A DNA stretch of 64,000 nt from the NCBI GenBank assembly GCA_033296885.1, contig MU863944.1:124001-188000 (forward strand), given 5' to 3'. This DNA comes from Triangularia verruculosa (Eukaryota > Ascomycota > Sordariomycetes > Sordariales > Podosporaceae). The position numbers were made by a program, and so were the translations under genes. Shown here piece by piece: positions 9,983 to 21,482 of this stretch (positions within the stretch are counted from its first letter, which is position 1; every line of letters starts with the position of its first letter). The notes beneath the pieces are model-generated. The model ran no database searches, was not told the DNA's origin, and saw only the letters and a program-made list of their open reading frames with translations.

Positions 9983-12030
9983 GGGGTAGAAGTGGTGTGT
10001 GCTGTGTGTGCGTCTGTGTGTTGATACCCGTGCAGTCTTCTCTTGCACCGTTTTATTACTCCATTTTCTGCTTTTGAGCGTGCATGTTATTTTGGCGTTA
10101 TCTGGGATATGGAAAGAAGGATAGGGCCCGCGGTGAATAAGGGTTCCTTTGGGCGGTTTATATGATCGCGGTGGATATAGACTTGGGTCAGTCTTTTATG
10201 AAGCCAGCAGCGTGTTTTCTTACTCGCATAATAAAATCAGTAAAAATTTACCTTTGGCACCGCTGTCTGTGACATGTATGGCTCGGCATCCTCTGGCCGA
10301 CGCATCTGACCTTAAACGTCGGCCTACAGGATGTTATAATACCTAGACAGGTGTGGATTTCATCTTTGTCTAGTCAAAAATCGCTGCTATATGCTTTGCT
10401 ACCCTTGAGTAACCTCAGATCGTCTCCTCTAGAGACGTTACTACCCGTGCTTCCTCCCCCAGGGGGGTAGATAGCCACGCCTAACACCAACCTTCCGCCG
10501 CTCGCCTAAGCTGCCTAAAGCTCAACCTCTATCTCCTCTAAATATCCTTCCAAGGAAATATCTTATAAAGAAAGTTACTCCAAACCGATGCCGTCTGACA
10601 GGAAACGTATGACGACCCCCCTGTGTTAAATTCTTCTTATAATCGTACCAGCCATCGCCCATTCCGTCGCGAGAGTGAGGTAGCTCGCTCTCTGCATATG
10701 GCAGTTGCTGTCGCTAGCGAGAGGAAGCCTGTGTTTCCTCAACCGCCAAGAGCGAAGATACTCGAATGGAACTTAATGCGCTGCTATTTATCCCAGCTTT
10801 AAATAGATAAAGGAAGATCGGATAAGTGAGGTAAATCTTCGGATGAGATTTCTCATTAGCTAGGATCAAATATAGTATAATCCAGAGTGTATTGCTGAAT
10901 CTAATGAGGTGGTTTCACTTCTCACATTGGCTTACCTCATGCATGCTGGCACGTAGGTGCAAGAATCCAGGCTATTCACGCAGTATCAGCCTAGGTACTC
11001 AGTTACTTTAAGACGAGACAACTACCCCGAATTCGCTTAAAAGAATCTTAGAAAAAGATCAGGTAGTTAGGTCTTAAGAATTCAAAGACTACCTAAAATT
11101 ATTAAATTTTACAGCATTTGCTTCAAATCTGGCGTACCGCCGTTGTTTAAAGGAGCATATCCCTTGCCGAGATCTGGATCCTTGCACCCGCCTACATAGT
11201 TGGGCTTCATGCATAGCCACCTTCCATGCAATAATCGGCGCGTGAGGGTGGCTAGACAAAACGCCTTGCCTCCCTGCCCAAAACGTCGCTAGCCCGATCA
11301 GGTATTCGCATAAAGCTGCATCGAAAAGTGTTAAAACACACCAAAATCAACCCCCATTTCGTGCCAAGTCATGCAACAATATTTCAGCCATACCGGCACC
11401 ACCACCACCTTAAACCACCACTCCAAACCACCACTTCAAACCGGGCACCAGGCCTTTGGAATCCAGGCTCGATAAAGCTGTCTGAACACACCATTCGAAG
11501 GTGGCGCGAGCGATGTAGTAAGAGACGGCTGGCATTGAAAACGACTGTTTTTCAATGCAAAATGCAGCATTGGCTTTGTTTGAACACTCCTTGATCAATG
11601 GTTGACTTGGTTACCCAGGATGGCTAGCGGCGTTTTGGGTAGGGGGCTAAGGCGTTTTTTCCAGCTACGCTCGACCTTCGTGGTAGCGAAAGAATGGTAT
11701 GTGGGGCGTGGGCACAGGCCCACTGCCTTGCTCTTCTTCTTCCTACCTGCAGTCAGAACCACTGCCTTTTTCCCTCACCACTCACCACTGACCAATATTA
11801 CCATATTGCCCACCACTTCGTTGCCCCCCTATATGGTATAAATCAGGAAGGTTCTATTAAGTGGCGTGGTTACCGAGGACCTTTTTTCTACGTCGACCAC
11901 CAGTCACAAATTCCATCTTCTCGTCCTGTGGACTTTTCCGCACTTTTGTTTACCTATTCATGTTTTTTCATTTTCTTCATCACACAGCAACTACCAAAAT
12001 CCTCAGCGTCGAGTTTCTCCCACTGGCAAC
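9983..12030. other. Gene-free AT-rich spacer with relic-like sequence and HET promoter
   Basis: After the C2H2 gene, 10300-11150 is AT-rich, dense in stop codons in all frames and TA-rich, as RIP-degraded repeats are. I could not name a parent element. A perfect 10-bp inverted repeat (GCATTGAAAA / TTTTCAATGC) lies at 11532-11558. At 11832-11840 a TATAAAT-like box (TGGTATAAATC) stands about 200 bp upstream of the HET start. The pyrimidine-rich stretch 11880-12025 is likely its leader. Confidence 0.4.
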
Positions 12031-13545
12031 ATGGAGTTTACGAAAGAATGGATGCTTCGCTGTCAAGATCACCCTGTATGCTCTAGCACACGTCTCAGTG
12101 CAAGTCTACCTAAGAGGATTCTGGATATCTCGGCCCCGGACGGAACCGTTGTGCTGCGCGAAACACAAGCCGAAAAAGGCTCGTATGCTACTCTCAGCTA
12201 CCGTTGGGGCAACGGCGTTCCTTTGCGGACAACACATTCGACTATTGCACAACATTATGGAGGGATACCACTAGAATCATTCCCCAAGACACTGAGGGAT
12301 GCCATTATCTTCGCAAAAGAACTGGGGTTTTACTTCATCTGGATCGACGCTCTCTGCATCATTCAAGGCGATTCCTTGGACTGGCAAGAGCAGTCTGCAG
12401 CTATGACTGCCATTTATCAAGGCTGCCTGCTTAACATCGCCATCGCAACTGCACCCAACTGTGATTGCGGGATCATGCAAGACATAAATTGCCACCGCAT
12501 GGACCACTCGGAATGGTTGTCTAGTATTTGGTCTACCCATACGTTTAGTGCCCTCGAGACCAGGGGTTGGGTATTCCAGGAGACCCTTGTATCCGTCGCG
12601 AGTGTCTATGTTACAGATGCTGGACTGGTCTGGGATTGCTGCAGTGCGATGTGCTGCCAGAATTGGAAACCGTATATCACAACTGGCGCGACCGAATCGA
12701 ACAAGATGAGCTCGAAAACACCAAAGGCTACATGGGCGGACCAAAGCCTAGTTTCGCGTCCTGACCCCACTGCGGCGAAGACACTGAGCGCTCTGCGAGT
12801 CTGGTACGAATGGGTGGCTCTGTTCTCGCGCCGCTATCTTAGCAAAGCCAGCGACAAGTTACCTGCCATAGCAGGTCTAGCATCACGACTTCGAGACGCC
12901 TCTGCGGCTACATATGTAGCTAGGCTTTGGAAAGAAGATATCCATATCGGACTTTCCTGGCTCGGTCGAGAATCTGAAAGTCTGAAGAGACTTCAAAACG
13001 GAACACCTTCTTGGAGCTGGGCGTCTGTGGAAGGCGATCTAGAATTTCCATCGTACCTGAGCGTTTACTGTGGCCATTCCGGCAGAGTCTTTGTCGGGGA
13101 AGGGCTCGATATGGATATCTTGACAGTCTCCGCCAAAGAAGTTCACCCTGGCACCTTTGGCACAGTTGTCAGTGGGTGTATTGAAGCAGTCGCAACGATG
13201 CAGAAGGGGATCATTGATGGTTCAACTGGCCGCTTGGAATTCAAATTTGACCTAACCAAGTCCTTGTCGGTGCGGTACAGGCTCGATGAGCTACAGGATA
13301 GGAGTGACGGACCAAGGCCATGCTGGCTTTTACGCGTCGCTTCGATTATTCCACAATTACTTGGCAGGTTGTACCGGGAAGCGGACCGCTTAGTGATGTT
13401 TCTCATTGTGGAAGAAACAGGAAATAAGACAGACGAGTTTCGGCGTATTGGAGGCGCGCATGGAAGTTATGAGTATAGTGGGAATATCGGGCTGCAAACT
13501 GACATTTTCAAGAATGGCGAAAGAAAAGTGATTACCCTAGTGTAA
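12031..13545 (+). CDS. HET (heterokaryon incompatibility) domain protein
   Basis: One exon encodes 504 residues. I chose the ATG at 12031 because the HET motif series begins about 45 residues later and the upstream in-frame extension looks like leader sequence. The HET domain shows the three hallmark blocks: YATLSYRWG, then FIWIDALCIIQ with AIYQGC, then RGWVFQETL. HET domains in allorecognition proteins trigger heterokaryon incompatibility and cell death, and are now regarded as TIR-like effector folds. No NACHT or repeat domain follows. The C-terminal half contains the usual TPSWSWAS block of this architecture. It is one of several HET loci in the window. Confidence 0.9.
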   Translation: MEFTKEWMLRCQDHPVCSSTRLSASLPKRILDISAPDGTVVLRETQAEKGSYATLSYRWGNGVPLRTTHSTIAQHYGGIPLESFPKTLRDAIIFAKELGFYFIWIDALCIIQGDSLDWQEQSAAMTAIYQGCLLNIAIATAPNCDCGIMQDINCHRMDHSEWLSSIWSTHTFSALETRGWVFQETLVSVASVYVTDAGLVWDCCSAMCCQNWKPYITTGATESNKMSSKTPKATWADQSLVSRPDPTAAKTLSALRVWYEWVALFSRRYLSKASDKLPAIAGLASRLRDASAATYVARLWKEDIHIGLSWLGRESESLKRLQNGTPSWSWASVEGDLEFPSYLSVYCGHSGRVFVGEGLDMDILTVSAKEVHPGTFGTVVSGCIEAVATMQKGIIDGSTGRLEFKFDLTKSLSVRYRLDELQDRSDGPRPCWLLRVASIIPQLLGRLYREADRLVMFLIVEETGNKTDEFRRIGGAHGSYEYSGNIGLQTDIFKNGERKVITLV

Positions 13546-13675
13546 ATTTTAAGTATCTACTCAATATGTATGACCATCTAGTTGATACAGAAGAAGCACA
13601 ATATCATGATTATCGTTCAGGCTTTTAGACTGAGAAAAAAAGATAAGATAAGCTGAAAAAGAATTTGTGGTATAA

Positions 13676-13756
13676 CTCTCCCGCCGGGAATTGAACCCGG
13701 GTCTCGAGCGTTGTTAGAATGACAAGCTCACATACTGACCACTATACTACAGAAGA
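13676..13756 (-). tRNA. tRNA-Asp(GUC) with a 9-nt intron
   Basis: On the minus strand a 7-bp acceptor stem (TCTTCTG with CGGGAGA) encloses D, anticodon and T arms. The T arm is CCGGG-TTCAATT-CCCGG. The anticodon loop TTGTCAC holds GTC and is interrupted after the base following the anticodon by about 9 nt. The discriminator is G, as expected for Asp. A run of five T follows shortly downstream as a Pol III stop. It differs from the second copy at 42553 in one acceptor base and in the intron. Confidence 0.85.
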
Positions 13757-13783
13757 TTTACAGGTGTTGACACCTGTCGTAGC

Positions 13784-15146
13784 TTGGTGGCAGTCACAGA
13801 ACTTGCCACCTATTAAGAACCATTAGAGACAATGCTATAGCTGCCCCCTTTTTCATCGTCATTGAATATCTCCTATTTAGAGAATCACAGCGATTGCTTC
13901 CCTCTTTCTTTCTTTTGCCCCAACATGGCGCAGTCTCCCGGACATACGGTGCCTTGCTATGCGTCCCGCTAAGCAAATAGTCCTATTAATATCCCGTTCC
14001 GCAAAGTAACATCGTGTGGTGGTTGAAAGGTGGTCTGATGGTGACGGAGGTAACTTCGTTCGATGCTGACATGCCTATCTGTCCTCTACTAGGAAAATTA
14101 TTGGCCACTAAGTCGACGACTGCAGGATCTGGTCTTGATGAAGCATGGGGCGGGACAGACCTTCTTTTTGAACACACCCCTCAGGGGCCGATCAGTACAA
14201 GGAACGCATGTGGGTTAGGCTCCTGCATCTGGGGCTGAAGAAGGGGTGAGTTTGGGGAGGCCAATCATTGCTTTCCGGCAACTCGAATGAGCTGGGTCAA
14301 AGTAACCATGCGTGGCACCACGTATACCGGAAAGAACCAAGCCTTCGATAAACAGGATTCACTGACCGAAATATGCAGAAATGTAACTCCCCGCTTGTCA
14401 AGTCCCACATGTCACAGCTGTCAATTGCTGTCAAACGAACCGAGCAGCGGTTATACACGACGATCAGGGCCTAATATGGCGATCATATCGTGGCGCATTC
14501 ACATATCGTAGTATTCATCGTCTGAAGAAATCATATTTTCGCTGAATTTACCAGCTTAGGAGAGTTCATTGCCTGCATGGGATTTTAGCTACCACTCTCC
14601 GCTACCAGGTATTCTATCATTGTCTTCGTTGAAACACAGCAGCCAACTGCCGTCGCGTGCATCTGTGCCGCTCTCTTTTTGAGAATGTCACAGCATCTGC
14701 GCCTTCAAAGTCTCGGAGAAAAGGGCCTGCATGCGGTAGGCGAATGGCAAGATAACCAAGGCTTCTGCACTTCAAAACCAGGTTCATCTGACCTCTTGCA
14801 TGTAAGCCACATGAATGACTAGATAGTTCAAGCTCGCTACCGTTTCTAGGCCCAATCATCGCCATTGGAATCTCAGTATGGTTCCAAGAACATTAGCTCA
14901 GCCGTTCCACAGCCAGGGGTATCACCCTTTTTGGACCAGGAAATGCAAGATGACAATGACCTTGTCGGAATCTAGGACGGAGAAAAGTCCGTTTGAGGAT
15001 AGCAATGGACCGTACGTCATTATTGACTTTGTTGTGGAATCCGTGTAGGAGCGAAAGATCGAACATAAAGGAAGATAAAAGGGCTAGGAGGGTCATACAT
15101 CATTAGCTAGGAACATACATTGTAGTGATTCGAGAGGGCAGTCAAG
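13784..15146. other. Gene-free spacer
   Basis: I see no supported gene between the tRNA and the FAD oxidase. Open frames are short (under 85 codons) and without motifs. The last 100 bases hold the promoter and leader of the oxidase gene. Confidence 0.4.
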
Positions 15147-16640
15147 ATGCAATCACTCGTTGCTTTGCTGGGGGCTGTTGCCTCCTTCATCTCGTTGGTG
15201 AAGGGAGACACTTGCTCCGAACTTCGAGCAAACACCAACATTGAAGTCTCCGCACCAGTTTCGCCTTCATATATTGCCGAGCAAACCGAATACTGGTCCG
15301 CGTCCTGCAGCGCCCTCAAGCCGTCCTGCATCATCTTCCCCAAGTCCGCGGCAGAAGTGTCCACCATCATCTCGGTCCTTAACACAAATGATGAGCACTT
15401 CGCTGTGAAGTCTGGTGGCCACTCGCCTAACAACTATTATGCTTCGGTTGACGGCGGTCCCTTGATCTCGACCCAGAATTTGGACCATGCGAATCTCGAC
15501 CCAGCAACCGGCATTCTTGATTTCGGTCCCGGCAATCGTCTCGATGGACTTGCCCGAAAGTTACAAGGTACCGGTTGGACGTTTGTAGGTGGCCGTATCG
15601 GAAACACCGGAACAGGTGGGCTCATGCTAGGCGGTGGTCTCTCCTACATGTCAGCTCAGCACGGCTGGTCCGCCTCCTCAGTTCTCGAATACGAACTCGT
15701 CCTCCCCAACGGTACCATCACCTACCCCTCCGCCACCAACCACCCCAACCTCTTCAAAGCTCTGAAGGGAGGTGGCAATAACTTCGGTATCGTCACCAAC
15801 TACAAAACCCAAGCCTACCCTCAAGGCGACGTCTGGGGCGGCAACCTCCTCTTCCTCCGCACCCCAGCCACAGACAAGAAGATCCTCCAGGCTGTCCGTG
15901 ATTTCACCGAATACAACACTGATGACCGCGCCGCCGTCATCGTCACCGCTGAGCGGGCACAAGTCAACCTCGTCGACTCCTGGATCCTCTTCCTCTTTTA
16001 TGACGGGCCAACACCCCCTGCCGGAACCTTCACCAACTTCACCTCCATCGGTCCCATAACCAACACCGCCCGCACCCGGACCTACGCCGATCTGATGACC
16101 TTTTCCAACTGGGTCGTCCTGAAAGGCTTCCAAGTCCAAATCGGCACCGAAACCATTCCCCTCCCATCAACAACCCACTCCGTCGAAGTCCTCGAAGGCA
16201 TCCACGCCCATTGGCGCAACATCTCCCTCACCACCCTCGCCGTCCCAGGAATCGTAGCTAGCATCGCCTACCAACCCTTCCCTAAACGCATCGCCGCTGC
16301 TGCCCGGGCCAAGTCCCCCGACTTGATCGATGCGAATCCAGATGCGGATAAGCTGATCATTGAGATGAACTACGCGTTCCTCAACCCGTTTGACTACCCG
16401 CTGATGGATGGGAAGATGCAGCAGACATATGGCGGGATCCGGGAGAGGGTGTTAAACTGGCAGGCAGAAGGGAAGCTAGCCGCGGACGTCGACTTGCCGG
16501 TGTTCATGAACTATGGGTTTTATAGGCAGGATTATTTTGGGCGGTTGAAGCCGGAGAACCGGGCGCTGGCAAGGCAGGTAGCGGATGAGGTTGATCCGGA
16601 TGGCTTGTTTAGGAATAGAACTGGTGGGTGGAAGCCGTAG
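15147..16640 (+). CDS. Secreted FAD-linked oxidoreductase, berberine-bridge-enzyme type
   Basis: An intronless gene encodes 497 residues. Residues 1-20 form a signal peptide (MQSLVALLGAVASFISL then VKG). The FAD-binding PCMH domain follows with the KSGGHSP motif, whose His is the usual covalent FAD attachment site, and GTGGLMLGGGLSYMS. The second covalent Cys of bicovalent enzymes is absent from the GNTGTGG region, so a single covalent link is expected. The C-terminal BBE domain is seen as FMNYGFYRQDYFGRLK and VDPDGLF. Family members oxidise alcohols, sugars or alkaloid-type substrates outside the cell or in the secretory route. The substrate is unknown. No biosynthetic core gene lies nearby. 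Confidence 0.88.
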   Translation: MQSLVALLGAVASFISLVKGDTCSELRANTNIEVSAPVSPSYIAEQTEYWSASCSALKPSCIIFPKSAAEVSTIISVLNTNDEHFAVKSGGHSPNNYYASVDGGPLISTQNLDHANLDPATGILDFGPGNRLDGLARKLQGTGWTFVGGRIGNTGTGGLMLGGGLSYMSAQHGWSASSVLEYELVLPNGTITYPSATNHPNLFKALKGGGNNFGIVTNYKTQAYPQGDVWGGNLLFLRTPATDKKILQAVRDFTEYNTDDRAAVIVTAERAQVNLVDSWILFLFYDGPTPPAGTFTNFTSIGPITNTARTRTYADLMTFSNWVVLKGFQVQIGTETIPLPSTTHSVEVLEGIHAHWRNISLTTLAVPGIVASIAYQPFPKRIAAAARAKSPDLIDANPDADKLIIEMNYAFLNPFDYPLMDGKMQQTYGGIRERVLNWQAEGKLAADVDLPVFMNYGFYRQDYFGRLKPENRALARQVADEVDPDGLFRNRTGGWKP

Positions 16641-17072
16641 AGAGGAGGTTGTGCGTGTGTCTTGTGTGGAGGTAGGCTGCAGTGTACTAGATAGCTTTAC
16701 GTTTTTATAACGCTTTATCGAGAGAAAGTTTCTCCCATTCTCTAGTCAGGCGTTTCACTTTCTTATCTCAAAGTTAAGATAAAACTACAAAACGATGATC
16801 TACCTGAATATAGATAGGTAGGTTCAGGCCAATCTTATATAGGTAAGGTGCCTTACTTGACCGGGTATACTACCTGACCGACCTAGTTTTAGGTGCGGTA
16901 CTAGCAACTGTAAACATTGCAGCTGTGAAAAGATATTCGAAATATAGAGTGAAAGTCAACCTTTTTTCATAGCTAGGTACCCGTACCCTGTCAAACATAT
17001 ATTCTTCCACGAAACTTCTGCAGCAAGTCCGGTAGCCTTTGCACATAGGGATCTTTCCGCGGTCCTCTCCCA
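16641..17072. other. Intergenic, AT-rich, with GGTA/TACC-rich motifs
   Basis: No gene is visible. The stretch contains TAGGTAGGTT and CTAGGTACCCG motifs (16800-16985) that recur in other spacers of this window. It separates two genes transcribed toward each other and must hold both 3' ends. Confidence 0.4.
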
Positions 17073-19224
17073 CTAGACCATGTGATCCTCTTCTCTCAGG
17101 TGGTTGAAGAGCTGGGTTTTGGATTCGCACGAAGACCCGCAGACCCGGCAGGCCAGAGGATTGTACGAAGAGGCACCCTTGCTAGGTGGCTTTGGGCTCT
17201 TCTTCCTCTTCGGGAGGCCGCAGTTACAGCCCCGAATCTCGCGGTACTCGGCCACCGGCTCTTTCTGCTTTGGTGACTCCTCCTTTAGCGACTTCATGGC
17301 TCTTGGTGGTGGTGGTAGCGTCGCCGGCGAAGCTGATCTCACGGTTTCCGAATCGCTGTTGAAGGTGGTCGCGAGCGTCGTGGTCTTGCTGGGCAGCTGT
17401 CGCTTGACCATCTTGTGCCGGCCGGGGCAAATCTTGCCCAGTTTTCTGCACGCGAGGCAAACGTCGTAATCTCCATCGTCGCAGATGATGCAGTGGAAGT
17501 GGACCTGGTCCTGCGGGATATCTTTGTCGCAGTAGCTGCAGAAGAGGTTTGTATCATTCTCGCCCTCGCCCTCGCTCTCATTCTCCTCACCGCCATCCGG
17601 GGTGACTGGGTCACCCAGTCGTCGTTCGAGGAGTGTGTGACCGCCAGGGCAGGACTTGTCCAACTTCTTACAGGATCGGCAGACGCTGAAGTTTCCATCG
17701 TCGCAGATGTAGCAGTGGTGGTGTGTTTCGGTCTTGGGGAACAACTCTAAACAGGTGTCACAGAGCAGGTTGTCGTCGTCCCACTGCCCGTCATCGTCAG
17801 CAGTTTCGCTCTGCCCGTCATCGTTCAGAGTTGCGCTCTGCCCGTCATCGTCCACAATTTCGCTCGTCGGTTCCGCCTCCACTTCAGATGCCGGTGTAGA
17901 TAGTTCCTTTTCCTCGGTTGCTCGGGCTGCGGCTGCAAATTGCTCCGAGGCGCTCTTGAGGGCATCTTTGATGACTCGTAGGACGTTGGGGTAGACGCTT
18001 CCCTGTCCGCGCCGCAGCCGCGCGATCTCTTTGTGGTCCCCGTTAACGGCCATCTGGGTCACCTCTTGGTCTATATACAGCAAGGCGGATGATCTCGGCA
18101 CCATCCACGTTGCTGGGCCGCCGCGTTCCCATTTTCCATCAGGACCCTAGTCGATCCAGTTAGGTAGCTGGCACCGGGCCTTTCATGGGCCGCAGCAAAG
18201 CCCAGGGTGAGTAGGTACTAACCTGAATCACAGTTTTGGTAGGCCGACTCTCGTAGTAGCTGTGGATGCTTAGACTCTTGGCACAGGGTCGGAAGCGGCG
18301 ATAGAGATCGGTCAGAGACGGCGAGTCACGTTTCAGTTCGCTGACTAAAGTCTGAGTTGGGCAGCCTTTGACAAGTGTCTCGAGTGCGGCGACTTCCAGG
18401 CCATGGTGCGGCGCTCCGAAAAACATGACGGTGCGGACGGGAAGACGCGAGCGGATGCCAGGATCCAGATCGGCGATCGCCTATTGAAATGGTTAGTTTA
18501 GCAGATATGTTCGAAAAGTAAGGTACCTATGTAGCTACCTAGCCATCATTGCAAATGGGAGGTCTCACCTGTTTGATAATTAATGCACCCAGGCTGTGGC
18601 CCTGACCAATTACTATCGTTAGTCTCCGGGTATCCAAACTTGGGCCGATGAAGGACACGCACGATCAAGATGAGTGGTCTGTCTCTGCACTAGAGGACGT
18701 CAGTTATTTCGTCAAGCGCTCCCTGCTAGGTCCCTTAAAACATACCGATGGATGGTCTCTGAGGTCCATCAAGCCCTGCGTGAAACTCACTCCAAAGTCT
18801 GAGATGATGCTCCTACCGGCCATCGGACCGTCAAGCTGTGACTCGTATCCGTAGATCATAACCCTTGCTCGATTCTGTATGTCTTTCGGAAGGTAGTCTC
18901 GGAGCCACATCTTCTGGTCGTTGTGCGCCCAAGAACCGAAGGCATGTCCGGCGAGACCAGTAACAGCAATGATACTGCCGAGGGCGTGTCAGCAGAAGCA
19001 AGTCCTTTGGAATTATCTCAGCGTTACTCACTCGGCACTGACATCGTCCGCTGGGGTGTTAAGGGGAGTAAATCCTATGAAGTTGTTATCAAGAAGCAGG
19101 TCGTCGTCTTCAAGCCGAGGAATTCGTGGTTCAGGAGGGGAGAATAGCATAGTTGCGGTCCAGGTGTCGTTGTCATAGTCAGTGACGTCTGGCGCCAACG
19201 ACTTGATTTCAATGTACTTTCTGT
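17073..19224 (-). CDS. SERAC1-like alpha/beta hydrolase fused to two ZZ-type zinc fingers and a C2H2 finger
   Basis: Exons on the minus strand are 19224-19032, 18974-18746, 18689-18663, 18601-18569, 18480-18223 and 18146-17073. All junctions keep frame and have GT/AG ends. A further 5' exon with the start codon is probably missing from this model. The N-terminal part is the lipase-like domain found in fungal SERAC1/NLR proteins: VTGLAGHAFGSW, MWLRDYLP, the nucleophile elbow GHSLGA and FFGAPHHGLEV. Exon six begins with the linker MVPRSSALLY typical of these proteins. An acidic repeat with four DDDGQ units or variants comes next. Then there are two Cys/His-rich ZZ-like modules (CDTC...CYICDDGNFSVC and CSYC...CIICDDGDYDVC), and a final CRVCGSSC...H finger. 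No NTPase domain is present. A role in non-self response is inferred from family members. Confidence 0.8.
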
Positions 19225-19956
19225 CTGTAAACAATGGTGCCAGGATAAAACGTCAGCGAAGAATCTCTGTTAGTATTGCTAAAGACAGAGTGTGGAATCT
19301 ATTGGTCAATATGGCGGGCATCTACATACCTACCTATAATCTGAATATCGTTAAGCAAAACGACAAACAAAGATAGACACATTGGCAATAGTTCACGCCT
19401 CTCACCTAGCGACGAGAGATTAAAGATGAGCTTCGTGAAACTAAACCACCTACTTGCGCTGGAAAGCTGCCTACGACGGATCGCTTTTACGTTCGGCCTG
19501 TTGGACTTGGATACCTATCTTGGTCAGAGTCACATCTGCTTGACTCCCACTCACGAATACTCTAGATCCGCTTGGCGGGGCCGGGAAGTGTGGAATCACG
19601 CTAAAGGGAAATGTTATTAGAGGAAAGCTGGACTATCACCTGATTACCTAATGGCGCGGATGAGAGCAGCGGAGAGTGGACAGTGTTCATCGGTTGGGGC
19701 GAGGCGCCGTGCAGTGTCGACATTGACGAAGAGACTGACGAGCTGTCTCGAATTCGAACCTCAAACGGCCAAGAGGAATGCAATGTGTGGATCCTGGCAG
19801 TCTGGAGGAGAAGCACGGGTGGCACATACGCCTTGGTGCTCTCCAGACTTGTGGCGGATGATGGGACTACCAAGCATCGCAGGCTAAAGCTCCTTTGGAT
19901 CAAGTCTCTGGACAGGATGCCATTGGCCGGGAAAGCTCCGAGACCTACATACAAAG

Positions 19957-20472
19957 GTGACACCTGTGTCAGCACGTGTCCGCTGTGTTCTCCATGCTCG
20001 ACTCGGGTTCCCCGATATCGACCTATATGGCATCACTGAAGCAGCCTGTTTGCAGTATTGTCTCTCCGAGTTCTGGCGAACTAAGTGCCGCTCGCGTTTG
20101 CCAGTGGTTCGACGCGATCTTATTGAAATGATGACGGGAGGTCATCTACAATGGGTTGTAACAACAGAGTCTGACACAGGGCAGGAAGATTGGATGCCGG
20201 CTTTTGGTCCTGTCAAAATAGAGGTGGGCGATTACATCTTCCGCCTAAATGGAGTTATTGATCCTAATGATGGTTACGTGGATGTATGCTACCTATACCT
20301 CGTCTTGAGGGGTCTAGAGGGGGCGGGGCCGTCGTGCGGGATTGAAACCAGGACTCGGGGGCCGTATCAGTCGTATCCTCCCGATGACCAGCGATTCCGG
20401 CTGGTTGGACACTGTTATGCCATTGCAGGAGAAGGACAAGTGGCAAGGGATTCTGTTTTCAACATAGCTTAG
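19957..20472 (+). pseudogene. Possible C-terminal remnant of a HET-type protein
   Basis: This open frame of 171 codons contains VEVGDYIF-like and FRLVGHCYAIAGEG blocks. These resemble the end of many HET proteins, where a GD-I-x-x-L segment is followed by LVGxCYVHG. No HET domain is found upstream within reach. The 19683-19956 stretch is open in another frame and may be an additional exon or a frameshifted part. I treat it as a gene fragment with low certainty. It might instead be the last exon of an uncharacterised gene. Confidence 0.3.
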
Positions 20473-21482
20473 TTCGAGCAGGATACCTAGGTACAAATAC
20501 CACTCACAGTTGCCAAAGTTGTCACCTTGACATACATTGATAGCAGAAATCCGAGTACAAGACAAAACCCAGACGGTGGGAATAATCTGGTAGAATGCAA
20601 CCCACCCTTCCTCACCGACAAAGATACCGAACTCGGACTTTCCCGTATTTCGGTCCGAGTCACATTCCTCTGGGTGGAATTTTGCGACATGCGACGGAAC
20701 CCCGTTCCGATGTTCTCATAGTTCAGGGTCTGTTTCGCGTCCTGCATGCGCAATCTCCCCGATGCGCAATCCGCAGGCCTTGAGGTTCAGTTAATCGTTG
20801 GCGTCTGATAATCCCACTACTATTGGCAGCTGGTGCGTGATCTGGCTGCTTATCCGTCTGCGCAAGCTACTGCGGAATGTTTCAACACCACCAACACCTT
20901 GCATATGCAAGCCTCAGCGCTCCTTTTCCCGACGATGGCCAATGAGCGTTCACGAACCACCACACAAATTCCGGGGTCGACTCAGCCCTACGGCTAGCAG
21001 CCTGTCACTTGCCCAACCAGTTCGGTGGAGGTCACCAACCACAAAAGTATGACCGCGTTTCTCGCAGATACCAGACATTTGGCGGCCTTTGTGACCTCTT
21101 GGCGAGAACACAGCCTTCCGGCACTCGCTGAAAATGGTAAAAAGACGGCTATCGCTCCTGTCAGTGCTGGGTACCACTCCTTGTCCAATGGGTGTGGACG
21201 CCACAGGTGACAAACTTTCTCTCACTCTGATCCCTCAGAATTTGTATGGGTGAGTGGGCTGTTGTTGGGTTGGAGGTGGACCGAAGGACAGTGTCTTTGA
21301 CGATGAACATGGTAACCGGAAGTAGTACTTAAGCCCATGTTCCCGAAAGGTCTGAGACAGAGCTTTTCTCAGTTTCCGGTATGATACACGCTTACTGGTG
21401 CTCTTCTCTTCACCCGTCACAGCAAGCCTATACTTTACCCCAACCAGACTACATATACGTGTAACATCTAGCACCAACTAAC
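20473..21482. other. Gene-free spacer and promoter of the FAD oxidase
   Basis: No supported gene. A CCTAGGTAC motif is at 20484-20493. The 3' part holds the promoter and leader of the gene beginning at 21483. Confidence 0.35.

Noticed and set aside
11532..11558. Inverted repeat as terminal repeat of a transposon
   Set aside because: No matching partner, target-site duplication or transposase frame was found nearby, so it is noted only as a local hairpin.
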